Shown here piece by piece: positions 25,901-37,399 of a DNA stretch of 64,000 nucleotides. Origin of the DNA: Himantopus leucocephalus (lineage: Eukaryota; Chordata; Aves; Charadriiformes; Recurvirostridae); contig RSEF01000014.1 of assembly GCA_003993805.1 (NCBI GenBank), positions 7,004,931 to 7,068,930 on the forward strand, read 5' to 3'. The first letter of the stretch is position 1; each line of letters begins with the position of its first letter. The notes under the pieces were generated by a model. That model saw only the letters and a program-made list of their open reading frames with translations. It ran no database searches and was not told the DNA's origin. The translations under genes were made by a program, and so were the position numbers.

Positions 25901-26920
25901 TCCCCTGACATGGTCACCAGCAATAACAGGAGATGACAGTCAAACCAGAGCCTTGACCCTGCTATAAATGGAGAGAGACACATCCTGATTAAAACAACCG
26001 GCCGCCTAGTTAAAGGCTGATTGCAATAGGCTGCTCACACATTTGTTGACCAGCTGAGCCGTGATCCTGCGGAGCTCGTAGGGCAGGGGTAGGATTACGC
26101 TGGAAACGGGAACATTCCTCAAAATCATACACCCTGATCTTGATGGAGCTGGTCACCCTCCCCGTGGCAAATGAGCTTGCAAAAGTCAACAGGACAAGAA
26201 AGAAAATGGTAATGAGAGATCTGGAGTTTGAAGGTACCACTGAAAAGCAGGTCCTAGGTGCAGAGGAACGTTAGCCTAAGTTTTAAAAGAATAAAACCTG
26301 CTGCAAACATCAGAGCTTCTGCAAGCGGCTGGTGAAAGCCGTGCCTTCTCCAGCCATGCTTTGTGGTCTTCACTTCCCACCCATGTGCTGCACCCAACAT
26401 CTGCAAACCACGGAGGAGCTGGGACGCTGGAGACACAAAATACCGCTGCAGCACGCTCGGGATTATCAGCTACCATCAGGAACATGGTTTGTGGAGCTCA
26501 ACCAAGCTCATGTCCCTTCAGCTGAACCAAGCCCATGGGCTTCTGAGAAGAAAGCTCCGATCCCCAAAGGGACCTCAAGAAGCCACCCAGCTCCATCCAC
26601 ACCATGGCAGGATCTGACGCACCCCAGGCTTTGCTGGCTGGGAAGCGCCAGTACGAGAGCCATGCTGAGCGCAGCCATCCTGCACGGTCCCTGCCCGCCT
26701 TGAGGGAATGGAAACCACAGCAGGGTTTTACGATGGCATTAAACTCAACGTTCCCAGCACCTCTGGTAACACAGGACCTGCTCAGAAGGGTTATTCCAGC
26801 CTGAAGGGCAGATTTACCAGAAACTAATCCAAACGGAGAAGCAGCTGCGGGGCTGTTTGCACACCTTTTGCCAAGAAATGTTGGGGCCTCCGGCACGAGA
26901 GGGGCAACAACTTGTTTCTT
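19931..26920. other. Non-coding DNA, mostly GC-rich
   Basis: A 398-codon frame at 23232-24428 (plus) is the longest in this part, but it resembles no family and lacks clear coding bias. 25020-25880 is AT-richer and unrecognised, and could be decayed mobile DNA. Confidence 0.45.
21650..21673 (+). repeat. (CATCC)n pentamer repeat
   Basis: Run of CCATC/CATCC units ending CCCGTCCCGC. Confidence 0.8.
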
Positions 26921-27190
26921 CCTCTCTCCTTTTTTTTTTCCCTAGTAAATTAAAAATAATAATAACGGTAGTAAAACCCCCTTGGCTTTATCCTCCCCCA
27001 CCGGAGCAGATTCAATTAGCATCTTCCCTGAGCGGCAGAGGTGTGATTTACTCCCAGAACAGGGACGCATTAAGATGTAGGGCAGCGGGAAGTTTCCATT
27101 TGCCCCCCCTAAGCAAATTCCCCTCCCCAGCCATTCCCACCGCTGAGGATCAGATAAGCTTTCCTGCTTCGCTTCCTCATTAACAGGTTT
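26921..27190. promoter_or_regulatory. AT-rich island
   Basis: AATTAAAAATAATAATAACG, GATTCAATTAGCATC and CAGATAAGCTTTCC (GATA-type) in 270 bp. Confidence 0.25.
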
Positions 27191-27780
27191 GGGAGGCACA
27201 GCCCGTGCCTGAAGACGTTCGCTCACCTGGGGGAGCTCACACCAGACTCCTTGCTTCATGCAAAGCGGGTGCCATCACCCATCCCTGGGATGCTCTCTAT
27301 GTCCGAGCATCCTCTGAAACCGTGTTGGTACTCACTAGCTGCTTCATAACCTGAGCTGGCAGCTGCTGCTGCTGATACCCAAAGCACCCAAAAATACTCC
27401 ATGCCCAAAGTGAATTCCTACAATACTGGTGGGCAGCTGAAACCTTAATAGGTCCCATATCAGAAGGTGCAGTCCCCAGCACGGGATGTGGCCGCAACCT
27501 CCTGGCATCCAAAGTACTCAGCCAGCTGGAGCAGCTACAGCCATCCCCGTCCCGGCACCGTGCCCCACTCGAGGGGCAGCTATGAACCCCCCTAGAGAAC
27601 CCAAAACGGCCAGCCGTTGCCTTTCCACACACGTATCACCCTCCCGATGCTCTCGGATGGGTTTTCACACCGCTTCCCGGAGCCGAGCTCGCAGCGAGGG
27701 CTGCCGCGTCCGCAGGGAGGCCGGGGAGGAGAGGCAACGACACTCCGCGCCGCTCACGTCAAGCCCTCCGCATCCCGCGA
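27191..27780. other. GC-rich DNA with a CpG-dense end
   Basis: CpG-dense at 27640-27780, directly beside the large AT-rich island. It could be a small CpG island; no exon recognised. Confidence 0.4.
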
Positions 27781-28270
27781 TTTCTATTTGATTCCCTTTT
27801 AAAGGGACTGTAACACAGCGCGTATTTATACTTCAGAACAGCTTGTTTGTGTAATTGCCAAAAAAATGTAAAAAAAAAAAAAAAAAANGCTACAATGACT
27901 AATTAGCTCGCTCCTGCCTCGTACCCTGTAAACAAATGTATTTGTAACCAATTTGCAAGCACTTTGCATAAGGGGCCCAGAACACTCGTGCCTGTTTGAT
28001 GCATTTTGACATTAATTTGATAATAGCGGCTTAACAAGGAATCCAGGCTCCCTAGCTATAAATATGCTGCTTTTCCACTTCCTTTTATCTGCACAGTGAA
28101 ATAATGTTGTTTTTCCCCCTGCTGCAATAACCACCATCCAGCCCTTTCATGAATGCCCTTTATGTCCTTTAGCATTTTCAAGGCGTTTTTTTTTTTTTCC
28201 TCCTTTTTTCCTCCTCCTAGAGAAAGCAAAAGGGTTTTATTAGTTGTATTTTTAATTCCTGTTTATCGGG
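27781..28270. promoter_or_regulatory. Large AT-rich island, strongest putative conserved element
   Basis: About 490 bp of unique AT-rich sequence with CTTTTAAAGGGACTG, GACTAATTAGCTCGC, TGTAAACAAATGTATTTG (forkhead-like), GACATTAATTTGATAATAGC and TTTTATTAGTTGTATTTTTA. The A-run near 27871-27887 includes an undetermined base at 27888. Confidence 0.4.
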
Positions 28271-29527
28271 GGGAAGGAGAGGAGAGGGCGGCGATGGTAC
28301 TCTGATAATGCAGCTTCCAGGAGACAGGCATGAGAGACTTGTTTGTTCAGAAACCATTCTCCATCCGTTCGTGCCTCATAGGAGACAGAAAGCTCATCCT
28401 TCTCCTCTCGCTGTGGCTCTCCCGCTCCGTGCAGGCCTTCATTGGCACACCAGAAAGAAGATTCAAGCTCGGTGAAACGGGAACAGGACACTGGAGTCCA
28501 CTCTGATGACAACCAGAAAGCCACCATGGCGCCCAGCCCCACAGGACCACCCCACTCCAAATCTCTGCTTGATGGGACAGTCTACACCACCATGAGAACC
28601 ATCACATGTCCTACAGGGACAGCACAAAAATAACTGGATCACAGGGACTGAATGGGGGCTACAGCTTGTCCATGCCCTGACAACACCGTTTCTCCTCTCC
28701 TTCTGGTCCCTCCCGAGACTTTCCAGCTATCCCAGCATCAGAACCTCACTCACATGCAGGTTCTTCCTCATGCACTCATCCTCCACTTCTGCATCGTCTG
28801 TCAGCCCCCGGAAGAGGTTATCCCTGGGGCCTGGGAAGTAGCAAGAACAAAATTAGCACCTTGGAAATTGTCAGCTGCATCCTGCGGCCACGGACGAAGC
28901 CTCTGGGAGATGGAGCGATTTGCTCTTTCTCTTCCACGCTCCCTTCTCCTCTCCCTCCACCTTGGAACCAGAGATGCACGAGCTGCTCCCAAATTGATCC
29001 AGGGGGCGAGAAGTCACACTCAGAGCACAGCCCCAGAGGACCTCTCCTCCTGCCATCCCAGGCCTGGAGACCTCCCAGACAAGGTCCCAGCAGACGGAAG
29101 GACAAGCGTTTGCCGCTGTAGGCTCAGAGTGAGGGTCTGGGAGGTGTTTTAGCCCACACCCTGCAGACCTGCCCCCACTGAGGTGCTCTCACCTGAGATG
29201 CATTGAATGCTGAAGAGCAGCTGGTGGGAGATAATACAGATCAGGTGGACCAGCCCAGAGAACAGCATTAGGGCTCATCCACGCTTCCCATTTTGACCTG
29301 CAGTGCTCAGGTATCCAGCAGCAAGAGACTCTACAAAGAGAGAAGAGGACCAGATCTCCAGGCAGGGGAAAACTGGATCATCTGGTCCATTTCAATGTCC
29401 TCCCCAAACCCTTAACTACAATTACCAGCCAGCTTCTTTCCATGGCTAGAGATATTGTTAAAGACGCTTTGCCCTCGTGCTTTTTCTGCTATCCCTTGCT
29501 GAATCTCCAGGACTTCTTGATAGGATG
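28271..29527. other. Non-coding DNA
   Basis: No gene or repeat family recognised before the CR1 fragment. Confidence 0.5.
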
Positions 29528-29797
29528 TTGATAGGACAAGGGGGAATGGCTTCAAACTCAAAGAAGGTAGATTTAGATTAGATATGAGGAAGAAATTTTT
29601 CACTTTGAGTGTGGTGAGGCACTGGCGCAGGTTGCCCAGAGAAGCTGTGGCTGCCCCATCCCTGGAGGTGTTCAAGGCCAGGTTGGACGGGGCTTGGAGC
29701 AACCTGGGCTGGTGGGAGGTGTCCCTGCCCAGGGCAGGGGGGTTGGAACTCGATGATCTTCAACGTCCCTTCCAACCCAAACCATTCTATGACTCTT
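29528..29797 (+). mobile_element. CR1 LINE, truncated 3' end
   Basis: This segment matches the 3' end of chicken-repeat-1 LINEs: the ORF2 tail reads [20 protein letters not shown] and [20 protein letters not shown] in the plus frame. It is followed by the short 3' UTR with GATGATCTTCAACGTCCC and the terminal ACCATTCTATGACTC unit. The 5' end is truncated, as usual for CR1. The reading frame through the fragment is still open, which suggests moderate age. No reverse-transcriptase core is present, so it cannot be autonomous. Confidence 0.93.
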
Positions 29798-32190
29798 CCC
29801 ACCCCAAGTGCACATTGCAGCTGCATCAGCCCCCCACTCTGACCCTCCTCTGCCCGGCACACGCAGGCTGCAGAGCTGCAGTAACCCGCTGCTTTCCCAG
29901 CAGGCTGGTGCTTGCTGCCCAGCAAGCCCAGTTAAACCAGGCAGCAAAAACCAGTTGGGCAGAAAACAGAGGCAGAGAGGTGGGGAAGGGAGCAGGGGAC
30001 AGCTGCTGCCCGCACCGCGCGGCACTTCGTCAGGCAGGGGAAATCATTAACGACCTGCACGTAGAAGGTCTCCTGTCCCCTTCGCACAGCAGAGGCAGGC
30101 ACAGCCTTGCTCTCCACCAGCAGGTCCCACCCCACCCTCTTCACGCAGCTGGGGCTGGAGGATGACGAGGGTCTGGGAATGGTCTTCAGAGGTCTGCACA
30201 TCCGCATGCTGCCGCTAGATGAAAGCTCTTCGACAGCCCGGGGACTCTGAGCATCTCTGGAGGGTTCTTCTCTTTAAACACATCTCGGATTGCCACGACC
30301 TGGTTTGAGGCACTTGCCCAGCCTCCTCCTTCCCCACAGCAAGCAGAAGTGTCTCTTGCCCCTTCTCCCTGACACCCCCTTGCAGAGATCGATACTCCAT
30401 TTGCCCACAAAATGGCTGTATTGGTGAGGGCAAAACCAGAACCACACCGAGACATCCGAGCGGTTGCGGGAGGTCTCTCCCCCTGCCCGGCTGAGCTCTG
30501 CCCCAGTTCACCGCTCAACCTCTGCTGCAGCTCCCCCTCCTCGAACCCAAGCCATGTCCCTCCTTGCCAACAGATAAGCTGGCGGAGGGCACGAGATCCG
30601 TACCGAAGGGGAAGAGGGCTGCTCCGCACAGACCTTCCCTGGGTTTCCTCCCACCAGCGTATCGTATCCACCACGGCTCTTTCAGCCATTTCCCCCTTAA
30701 GTCCTCCTCTGGGATCGTTAACGCCAAAACCCCACGGCAAGCCCCGGTGATAAGTTGGAGGCTTAGCAGAGTCCAAAAGCACATTCCTTCCTCAGCCTCC
30801 TCCCTCCTTATCTCCTTCCTCCCTCCCCCAAAACCACGTTTAGATAAAAGTTATTGGAACAATGAAATCCATAACTTAAACACAAGCGTAAGAGGGATGG
30901 AGGGAGGGTCTCCGCTCTGTGCCCTGTGAGCAGACCTGCCAGAACAGAAAAACAACACAGAGCCCACGATCGCCTCTGAAATAAAACCCAGCGCAGGACT
31001 TTGGATCACCAGGGGGAGAGACTGCAGCCCACGCGCTTTGCTGCAGTCCCACCGCAAGTCCTGCACGGCCTCACTCACCTTTTAAAAACCGATCACACAT
31101 CAATTTTGAGTGATCTCCTAGCGCTCCGCTTACCTGGGGTGCGCTGATTTAAGCACATGGGCACACGAGCTGCACCGTTTTCCACCAAGCTCTTCCTCCT
31201 GCGTGTTTGTTTTGTGGATTTTTTAATCCAAATTAGGTGCTGCAAGTATCCCCGTGTATCACTGTCCTGCACCCTGGAAACAGCAACACAAGAGACAGCT
31301 CAACAGGATGCACATTTGCCTTAGCGTTGACCAGCCTTTCCACGCAGGCAAGCCCAGCGGCTGGCGCTGCCCCAGCTCTACCGTGCTCAGGGCTGTGGTC
31401 CAGCACATCCGTCCCACTCCCCTCCACCCCTTCAATATTTGGTGGCAAGACGCTTTCAGCCACCACCGCAGGCCCCCGGGATCCAGGGACCAGGCGCCCG
31501 CAGTTTCCTTCGTCACGAGCAGCCCGTGATGCTCGCTTCCACCATATCGGCTTCCCCTTCCCGCAGCCTCGGCCATCCCAACTCAACTACATCCATGCAA
31601 TCACGGCGGCATTAACAGGATTTCGGCCACGCCAGCTCACGTTTAACCAGACCCTCGATTTCAGCTCTTGGCTTCATGTAAAGAAGTGGTGCCCAAGGGT
31701 TGGAGGGGTCAGGGCAAGGTGTAGGTTGTAGCCTGGGGTTTCTCAGAGTAACGGACCTTCCGCAAATCACTTTGGTTCACTTACCCAGGGATAACAGCTG
31801 TTTTGTCCCACAGCAATGTGGCTCAGCGGTTGAGTGCTCGGAGATCCACGGAGGAAAAGCATTTCCTAAACACAAAGTAGCTCCTTGTTTAACGCATAAC
31901 GCCCACGTCCACAAGCACCGCAGCATTTGCAAACCTCAGACCTGGGGAAACAGAGCTGTAAACCCCATTAGCACTGCTCACCCCAGCACTCCCAGCTGAC
32001 GACACTTCCACAGCTCCCAGTCCAGACTGGGGCTGCACATCTCTGCCCGCACACACCTCACTGCAGAAACTCATTTCACATCTCTTAAAGTTAAAATGCG
32101 ACACCAAAGCGTGCCTCCTGGGAGGATGGCTTTGGTTTTAAAGGGAAATAAGAGGCAGGAGGCAACGAAAGAGACCCAGTTCAAAATCAG
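29798..32190. other. Non-coding DNA
   Basis: No gene recognised. A TGGCTCAGCGGTTGAG motif near 31816 resembles a tRNA A-box, but no B-box follows. Confidence 0.5.
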
Positions 32191-32198
32191 TTTCACTC

Positions 32199-32204
32199 TT
32201 TATT
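32199..32204 (-). terminator. Candidate polyadenylation signal AATAAA
   Basis: AATAAA in CTTCAAATAAAGAGTGAAAC on the minus strand, placed about 90 nt after the stop of the unidentified coding-like frame. Confidence 0.35.
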
Positions 32205-32295
32205 TGAAGTTTTACATGCCACCAGCGTACATGAAAGTTGCACATTCAGAATTCAACTCACTACTAGAACAAAGGGCCAGATGCAAACACAAGTG

Positions 32296-32502
32296 TCAAA
32301 CGAGCGCACAGACGGAGGAGCCCGAACCGAGGAGCTTGTTGGTATCTGCGACCAGGCTGCGCTGCACCCTGATGGCACCTGAGGCGTCAGAGGCAAACCC
32401 GCAGTTTTGAGGGCCACCTCTCTTTGCCATGTCCAGGGCGTTGGTTGTGACCTGGGTCTTCTCTGATAAAGCAGCACCGTTCTCTTTCAACAGGCAAAAC
32501 AA
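32296..32502 (-). CDS. Candidate terminal exon of an unidentified minus-strand transcript
   Basis: From an in-frame TAG near 32515 the frame is open to a TGA at 32296-32298. Its last 60 or so codons look protein-coding: about 70% G/C at third positions in an AT-richer stretch, many RNY codons, and a peptide that includes GGPQNCGFASDASGAIRV and SLVADTNKLLGSGSS. The C-terminal residues CALV fit a CaaX prenylation box. About 90 nt later comes AATAAA (32204-32199), as in a real mRNA end. I do not recognise the protein. Possible acceptors are CTGGTAG (ending near 32513) and TTGAAAGAG (ending near 32479); neither is strong. It could be the end of an unknown gene, an alternative FBXL18 tail (phase does not fit simply), a retrocopy, or chance. 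Confidence 0.3.
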   Translation of the reverse strand: MFCLLKENGAALSEKTQVTTNALDMAKRGGPQNCGFASDASGAIRVQRSLVADTNKLLGSGSSVCALV

Positions 32503-32515
32503 GCAGTTTTGGTAA

Positions 32516-33089
32516 CATCTCTACCAGAACCAAGGGTGTTTGGAGACCAACTGCCCATTTAATGCATTTCTGAATTCCCCTTTCTATCAATGCCAGCAGT
32601 TTTTACAATGAGAAACAATTTCCACCCGCTGTTTATAGGGAGAGACGACAGAAATAGGGACTCTTACACTGACATTTTATTTTCAAAGAAAGTTTTGATA
32701 GAAAAACATTTTCCCCCAGCAGCCTTGGGCAGGGAGTTGCAGCTTCCACTTCAAAGGACAAACTTCAAAAACAAATCCAGTGTCCTAATGGTTTTGTGCT
32801 ACATTACTTAATTGTCATACAGCTAATTAGCAATGCCTGATTTCACATTCTCTGTACATAGATGAAGTTCACAAAAGAAGGGGCTACTTAAAACAATAAA
32901 TAAAACAAGGCACCAGGCAGCCAGACTCCGACAACATTAACATAAAACGTTACACTTTACCATTTAAAAAACTGAAATAAAACCCCCATCATGATTAAAC
33001 CTATATTGATCTCTCTTCCTTCAGATCTCAGAGCTTTGAATCTCCGTGAGGAAGGGGGGAGAACGCAACGCAGGAAGCGGGGGCTTAGT
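32516..33089. other. AT-rich non-coding DNA upstream of the orphan coding-like frame
   Basis: Includes an AATAAATAAAAC string near 32896 and TAATTGTCATACAGCTAATTAG near 32810. No exon identified. Confidence 0.4.
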
Positions 33090-33560
33090 GTGAGCGTCTG
33101 TGTATGTATTTCACGAGCGTGCAGCAGAGATCTTTAAAATTCTAATTATTTCCCTATCACCAAGTAAGATCGGGATCAATAGATGGCACAAACTGACCCC
33201 TTTCCTCGAATGTCAGGGGGAAATTAAAAAAAAAAAAAGAAAGGGGAGGGCAAAACGAGAGCGTCAGAGGTCAATGCCACAAAACAATAGATATTGATGT
33301 CTCCATTCATTTCAAACAGCGGAAAGGTCAATGCCTCCCTTGCTTCATGTTTTATGGCTGAAATCCTGCTGCTAACAGCAACAATGTTAGTAGTCAGACC
33401 TCATCCATCCTTTTTTATTATTATGATTATTTCTAACCAGGTTAGCCATTTTGAAAATTTGACGAAAGCTGGGAAGCAGCAGTGGGGGGCAGGGTAGAAG
33501 GAGAAGAGGGGAAGCTGCCCTGGAAATTAATGGAAGGGATGGTTTCCATTAGTTTTCGAG
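33090..33560. promoter_or_regulatory. AT-rich island with duplicated AGGTCAATGCC
   Basis: The 11-mer AGGTCAATGCC occurs at 33268-33278 and 33325-33335 in the same orientation, 57 bp apart. AGGTCA is a nuclear-receptor half-site. Also present are TCTAATTATTTCCC and TTATTATTATGATTATTTC. Putative conserved regulatory element. Confidence 0.35.
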
Positions 33561-34929
33561 CCTGCCTGTCCCCCCACCTGTGCTCCAGTTTGTCCCTCGC
33601 TGCCCCCTAAAAAATGAAAAGGGCCCGAGGCAACATCCCTTCACTATTAATCATTATTCCCCGTACAACATCCCAATTGGTTTCTATGGAAATGATTCTC
33701 CTGCTAGAGTACCCCGGCTGCCTGCGCATCTAATCAAAGAGGCAGGAGAGCTGCAATGGAAGGAGATTTGCCTCTGCAATACCCAGCACGGCTCCCTGCA
33801 CAGGTCTCCCTGTGGACAGGGGCAAGGAGCCTGGGCTGGACACTCTCCTCTGGGACCGGCCAAGGGGGGACTGCATCTCCCTTAAGCAGACAAAACAACC
33901 CTTTGGCACCGATTAGCCCTGCAAATGGAAAAGCCCCACGTTTCTGCGGCTGGGGGAGATACCCCATCCTAAAAACGGGCTGCTGGGAGAAAGCGCCCAG
34001 CACCTCACAGCGCACAGTCCCATTTCTGTACATCACCCCAGGACTTTCATGCCTCTGAAGATCGGCAAGGCGAAGAGACAGATCCTGCTCTGCTCCCCGG
34101 GAGTCTCACATGCCGCAGCAGAGGAGGAGGTAGTCATGCGAATTAAAGCGAGCAGGGTCGCTGCTCTGCTACCCGTCAGCCTGCATTAGCAGCCCAGCCC
34201 TGCCCTCTCCTCCCAAGGGAGCACCACCTCGCCTGGGGCGGGGAGAGCATCTTGCACCCCTGCAAGCTCGCTTGTGGGAGGAGGGTGAGCCCTCCTCCCC
34301 TGTCACAAGTCGGGAAACCGAGGCCAAGTCTCACAGTGCGTGTCTGACTTCCCATTCGAGGTCCACACCACACTCCTGCCCTGCCTCCTTTCACTCCCAT
34401 CTCTTCTCCTCCTGCCAAACCACCTCCCTGACAGAGCAGCGACTGCAGTCCAAGCTCCCCTGAAGGGAGAGGCCATTCCTGTACAGCCCCCTTTCCAAAC
34501 TGAGCAGTAGCTACACTGCTGTTGTCTGAAGAGACCATGAAATCAGCTTTGCAAAACAGCTGAGGAAGCAATACTTTAACCTACAGTCTTTCTAAGAAAC
34601 CTACCCAAACATTGATGACTTAGCCCCACCAAACTCCTCACTTCAAAACCACCATCACTCTTCACGTCTAGACCGTCCCAGCCTGAAGGAACCAAACGCC
34701 ACGTTGCTAAACAAGACTTTGGACATTAGCAAAGCAGCAAACAACTTGATTTTACCCACTAATGGCACTTGTCCCAGAATATCCTTCTCCCAAAGAACCG
34801 AGGACACCTCGTTGGTGGCCAAAGGAAAGATTTCTTCCGCAGTCCCCAAAGACTGAAGGTCTGATTTGGAGCGCAGCAAGAAACACGCCAGCAGGGACCG
34901 GGAATCCTGCAGAGGCAGCCCCTGTGAGA
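33561..34929. other. Non-coding DNA
   Basis: GGGAAACCGAGGCCAAGTCTC near 34311 is a weak reverse SINE-like match. Nothing else recognised. Confidence 0.45.
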
Positions 34930-35620
34930 AGGGCACCTTCTGTAATTGAATTCATTTATTTTAGACTACGGACAGTGGCATCAGCAGGCTCAGAGATCAC
35001 CTCATTAGATGCTCACAGATAGCAGGAGGGAGATTTCTGGAGAAATGGGGACAGAGGCCAGAGAAAAGGAGGGGGAATTTCATATTAAATAAAAGCCAGG
35101 AACAAAACACCCCTCTCTCCGTTCTCCTCTCCTCCTCTAATGCTGCACGCCGGAGTCTCAGCGCTGAGTGGGCTCCGAGTCCCATATATTGCTCTGCTCA
35201 GAACATATGGTGCTATGTTTAATAGCCCGGCTCTGCCAATTGGGGACTATTAGGGTGGGTTCTTTTCCCAGTGTAAATGTTGCAGAATATAAATTGTAAT
35301 TAACACCGATGCCAAAATAGCACTTAGAGAAAATAAGCACATTATTAACATCTGGTGAATCCTGCCTGGAGTGCAGAAGCAGCGGAAATTCTCACTCACC
35401 ATAAGAGGATTTGTAGTACATATCGAGCATTGGCCCAGAGTTGGGGAGTCAGGGGTGGAAGGAGTTTTTAGCTTTTTATCACTATTTGTGGTGTTATCTT
35501 TATTACCTGTGGGTGACCTTTCCTAGCCCCGATTATAACTGGTAGTGTTTGCATCAGGACTGCTAACCTGCTTGCTTGAATACAGATGTCTAAACATCAT
35601 ACTCCAGGCAACAGAATAAT
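34930..35620. promoter_or_regulatory. AT-rich island
   Basis: GTAATTGAATTCATTTATTTT, AATATAAATTGTAATTAACACC, CACATTATTAACATCTGG and GTGTTATCTTTATTACC. Unique, non-repetitive, with no open frame. Confidence 0.35.
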
Positions 35621-37399
35621 GGCATTATAAAATATGCCTGATTGTCTGCCCCGATCGAGCACGACACGAGGCAGATGGGTATCGCTTTGCCAAGCACAAG
35701 GTCTAAGTACAGCATGTTTCGTCAGGTTACTCTAACCCCCAAGAGCAAAGGGGTAACACCACCACTAAGCAACAGGTGTTTTCCGCATACCACTGTCCCC
35801 CAGCCCAGGTTTTCCAGCGGGGCAGGAACAGGCGAGCTGGCGGTTCTGCCAAACTCTTGCCGGTGCCACAGTGTGTATGTGGAGGGGAAATCCCCGCTAA
35901 GGGTGGGAATGGCCTCGCTCTTACAGCAGGTACCAAGCGTCGGAATCCCTCCACAGGGCAGAACATTAAGCATTAGAGAGCTGGCTCCATACCCTCAGCC
36001 TTCCCTCTACCCTGCCCTGAGACTAGAGGAACAAGGAGAAAGCAGCTTTGCAAATGCTCACTGCCTAACCCTCACCATTTATTCTAGGAAATAAACCAGG
36101 ACAAAAATTAGGCAGAGCGGAAGTGGCTTGAACTGGACAGAGCAGTGGCTCATGTTTCTGCCAAAAAGTACATCTGATTCGCTGAAGTGAGGGAGAAGGG
36201 GAGAAGAAAGATGTTGGAGAGGGAGAGAGGGATTCAAACAGGCGAGTAATACGACAAGAAGTAGAAAGAACGACCTCGCTGGGACAGCAGGAGAGAAAAC
36301 AGTGGCAGGATGCCAAGAACAGGGCACCAGCTCCTCACACTCACCCGCACGGTGTCTAACCTGAGGCAGAGTCTCGAATACTTCAGGAGCGATCATGGCT
36401 CAGCTGCAGCCATTCCCAGAGGAGCACGAGCCGGCCTCACCACCTTGTTACCGTCTGCAAACCAGAGCGCGCTGCTGGCACCCTGTCCTGAGTGGGGAAG
36501 GGAGAGAAACTCAGGGCAGAGAGGAAAGGCAGGTAGGAGTTAGCTTTAGCAATGCACAGACCCGTGCTAGTAGAAATCTAACGTTAACCTGCTCGTTAAC
36601 ACCGTAACCTATCTAAGCATAAGGGTCAGTGCAGTCTGGCTCAAGATTCGCACCAGCAAGACAGATTTCCAGACAGATTCACACCTGACTGACGGGAAAG
36701 TAAGGAGGGAAAGTCCTCCAAAGCGGAGAAATGCATTTTGCTCTCCAATCTATCCCATCATCCCAGGCTTCCTATGAACAACTGATGGCAGAACACCATT
36801 TGGGAGATAGCGTCTTGTGTAGAAAATGCCAACAAGGAGATGGGGACATCATCTTTGGACAACACTGGGCCTCCCCAGAAAAGCACTGCTCAACGCATTA
36901 GGGAATCATTAGGTGGACAAGTTAGACAGCTCTGGTTGATAGTTGTTTTGCAGGAGACAGACCCAGTGTGCTACCACAAAATACTCCAGCAGAAGGGGAA
37001 TACAACTGCCACCCAGAAACGTAGCTCCAGGAATTCGTAACTCGGCTTTTGGTACAGCTGTCTGATGCTTTCAAAAGTGCTCAGTAAATAAGGCAATATG
37101 AAAGTGATCCAGACCACTACTGATGCCTGAGGAAGTTCTGTGGAGCAGAGAAGCTGACTGAAATCACACTGTGAAAATACCTCATAACATCTCTAAAATT
37201 AGCATGAGCTCAAGGCATGGGATCTAAGGACAGAACTGGAACACTACATTCCCATCTACACTGCAAGACAGACTGCATTTAAATCAGATCTGAGCCTCAA
37301 CTTATTCACTGTCGGCACCATCTACCCTAGGACAAGGATTTCCAAACCAGCTGAGAACTTCTTCCACCAGAGCGATGGAAACAGCATCAGCAAGAACAT
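35621..37399. other. Non-coding DNA downstream of FBXL18
   Basis: No gene or repeat recognised. It could be part of a longer FBXL18 3' UTR if distal poly(A) signals are used. Confidence 0.45.

Noticed and set aside
31800..31860. Possible tRNA gene (A-box-like TGGCTCAGCGGTTGAG)
   Set aside because: No B-box at the right distance and no cloverleaf visible.
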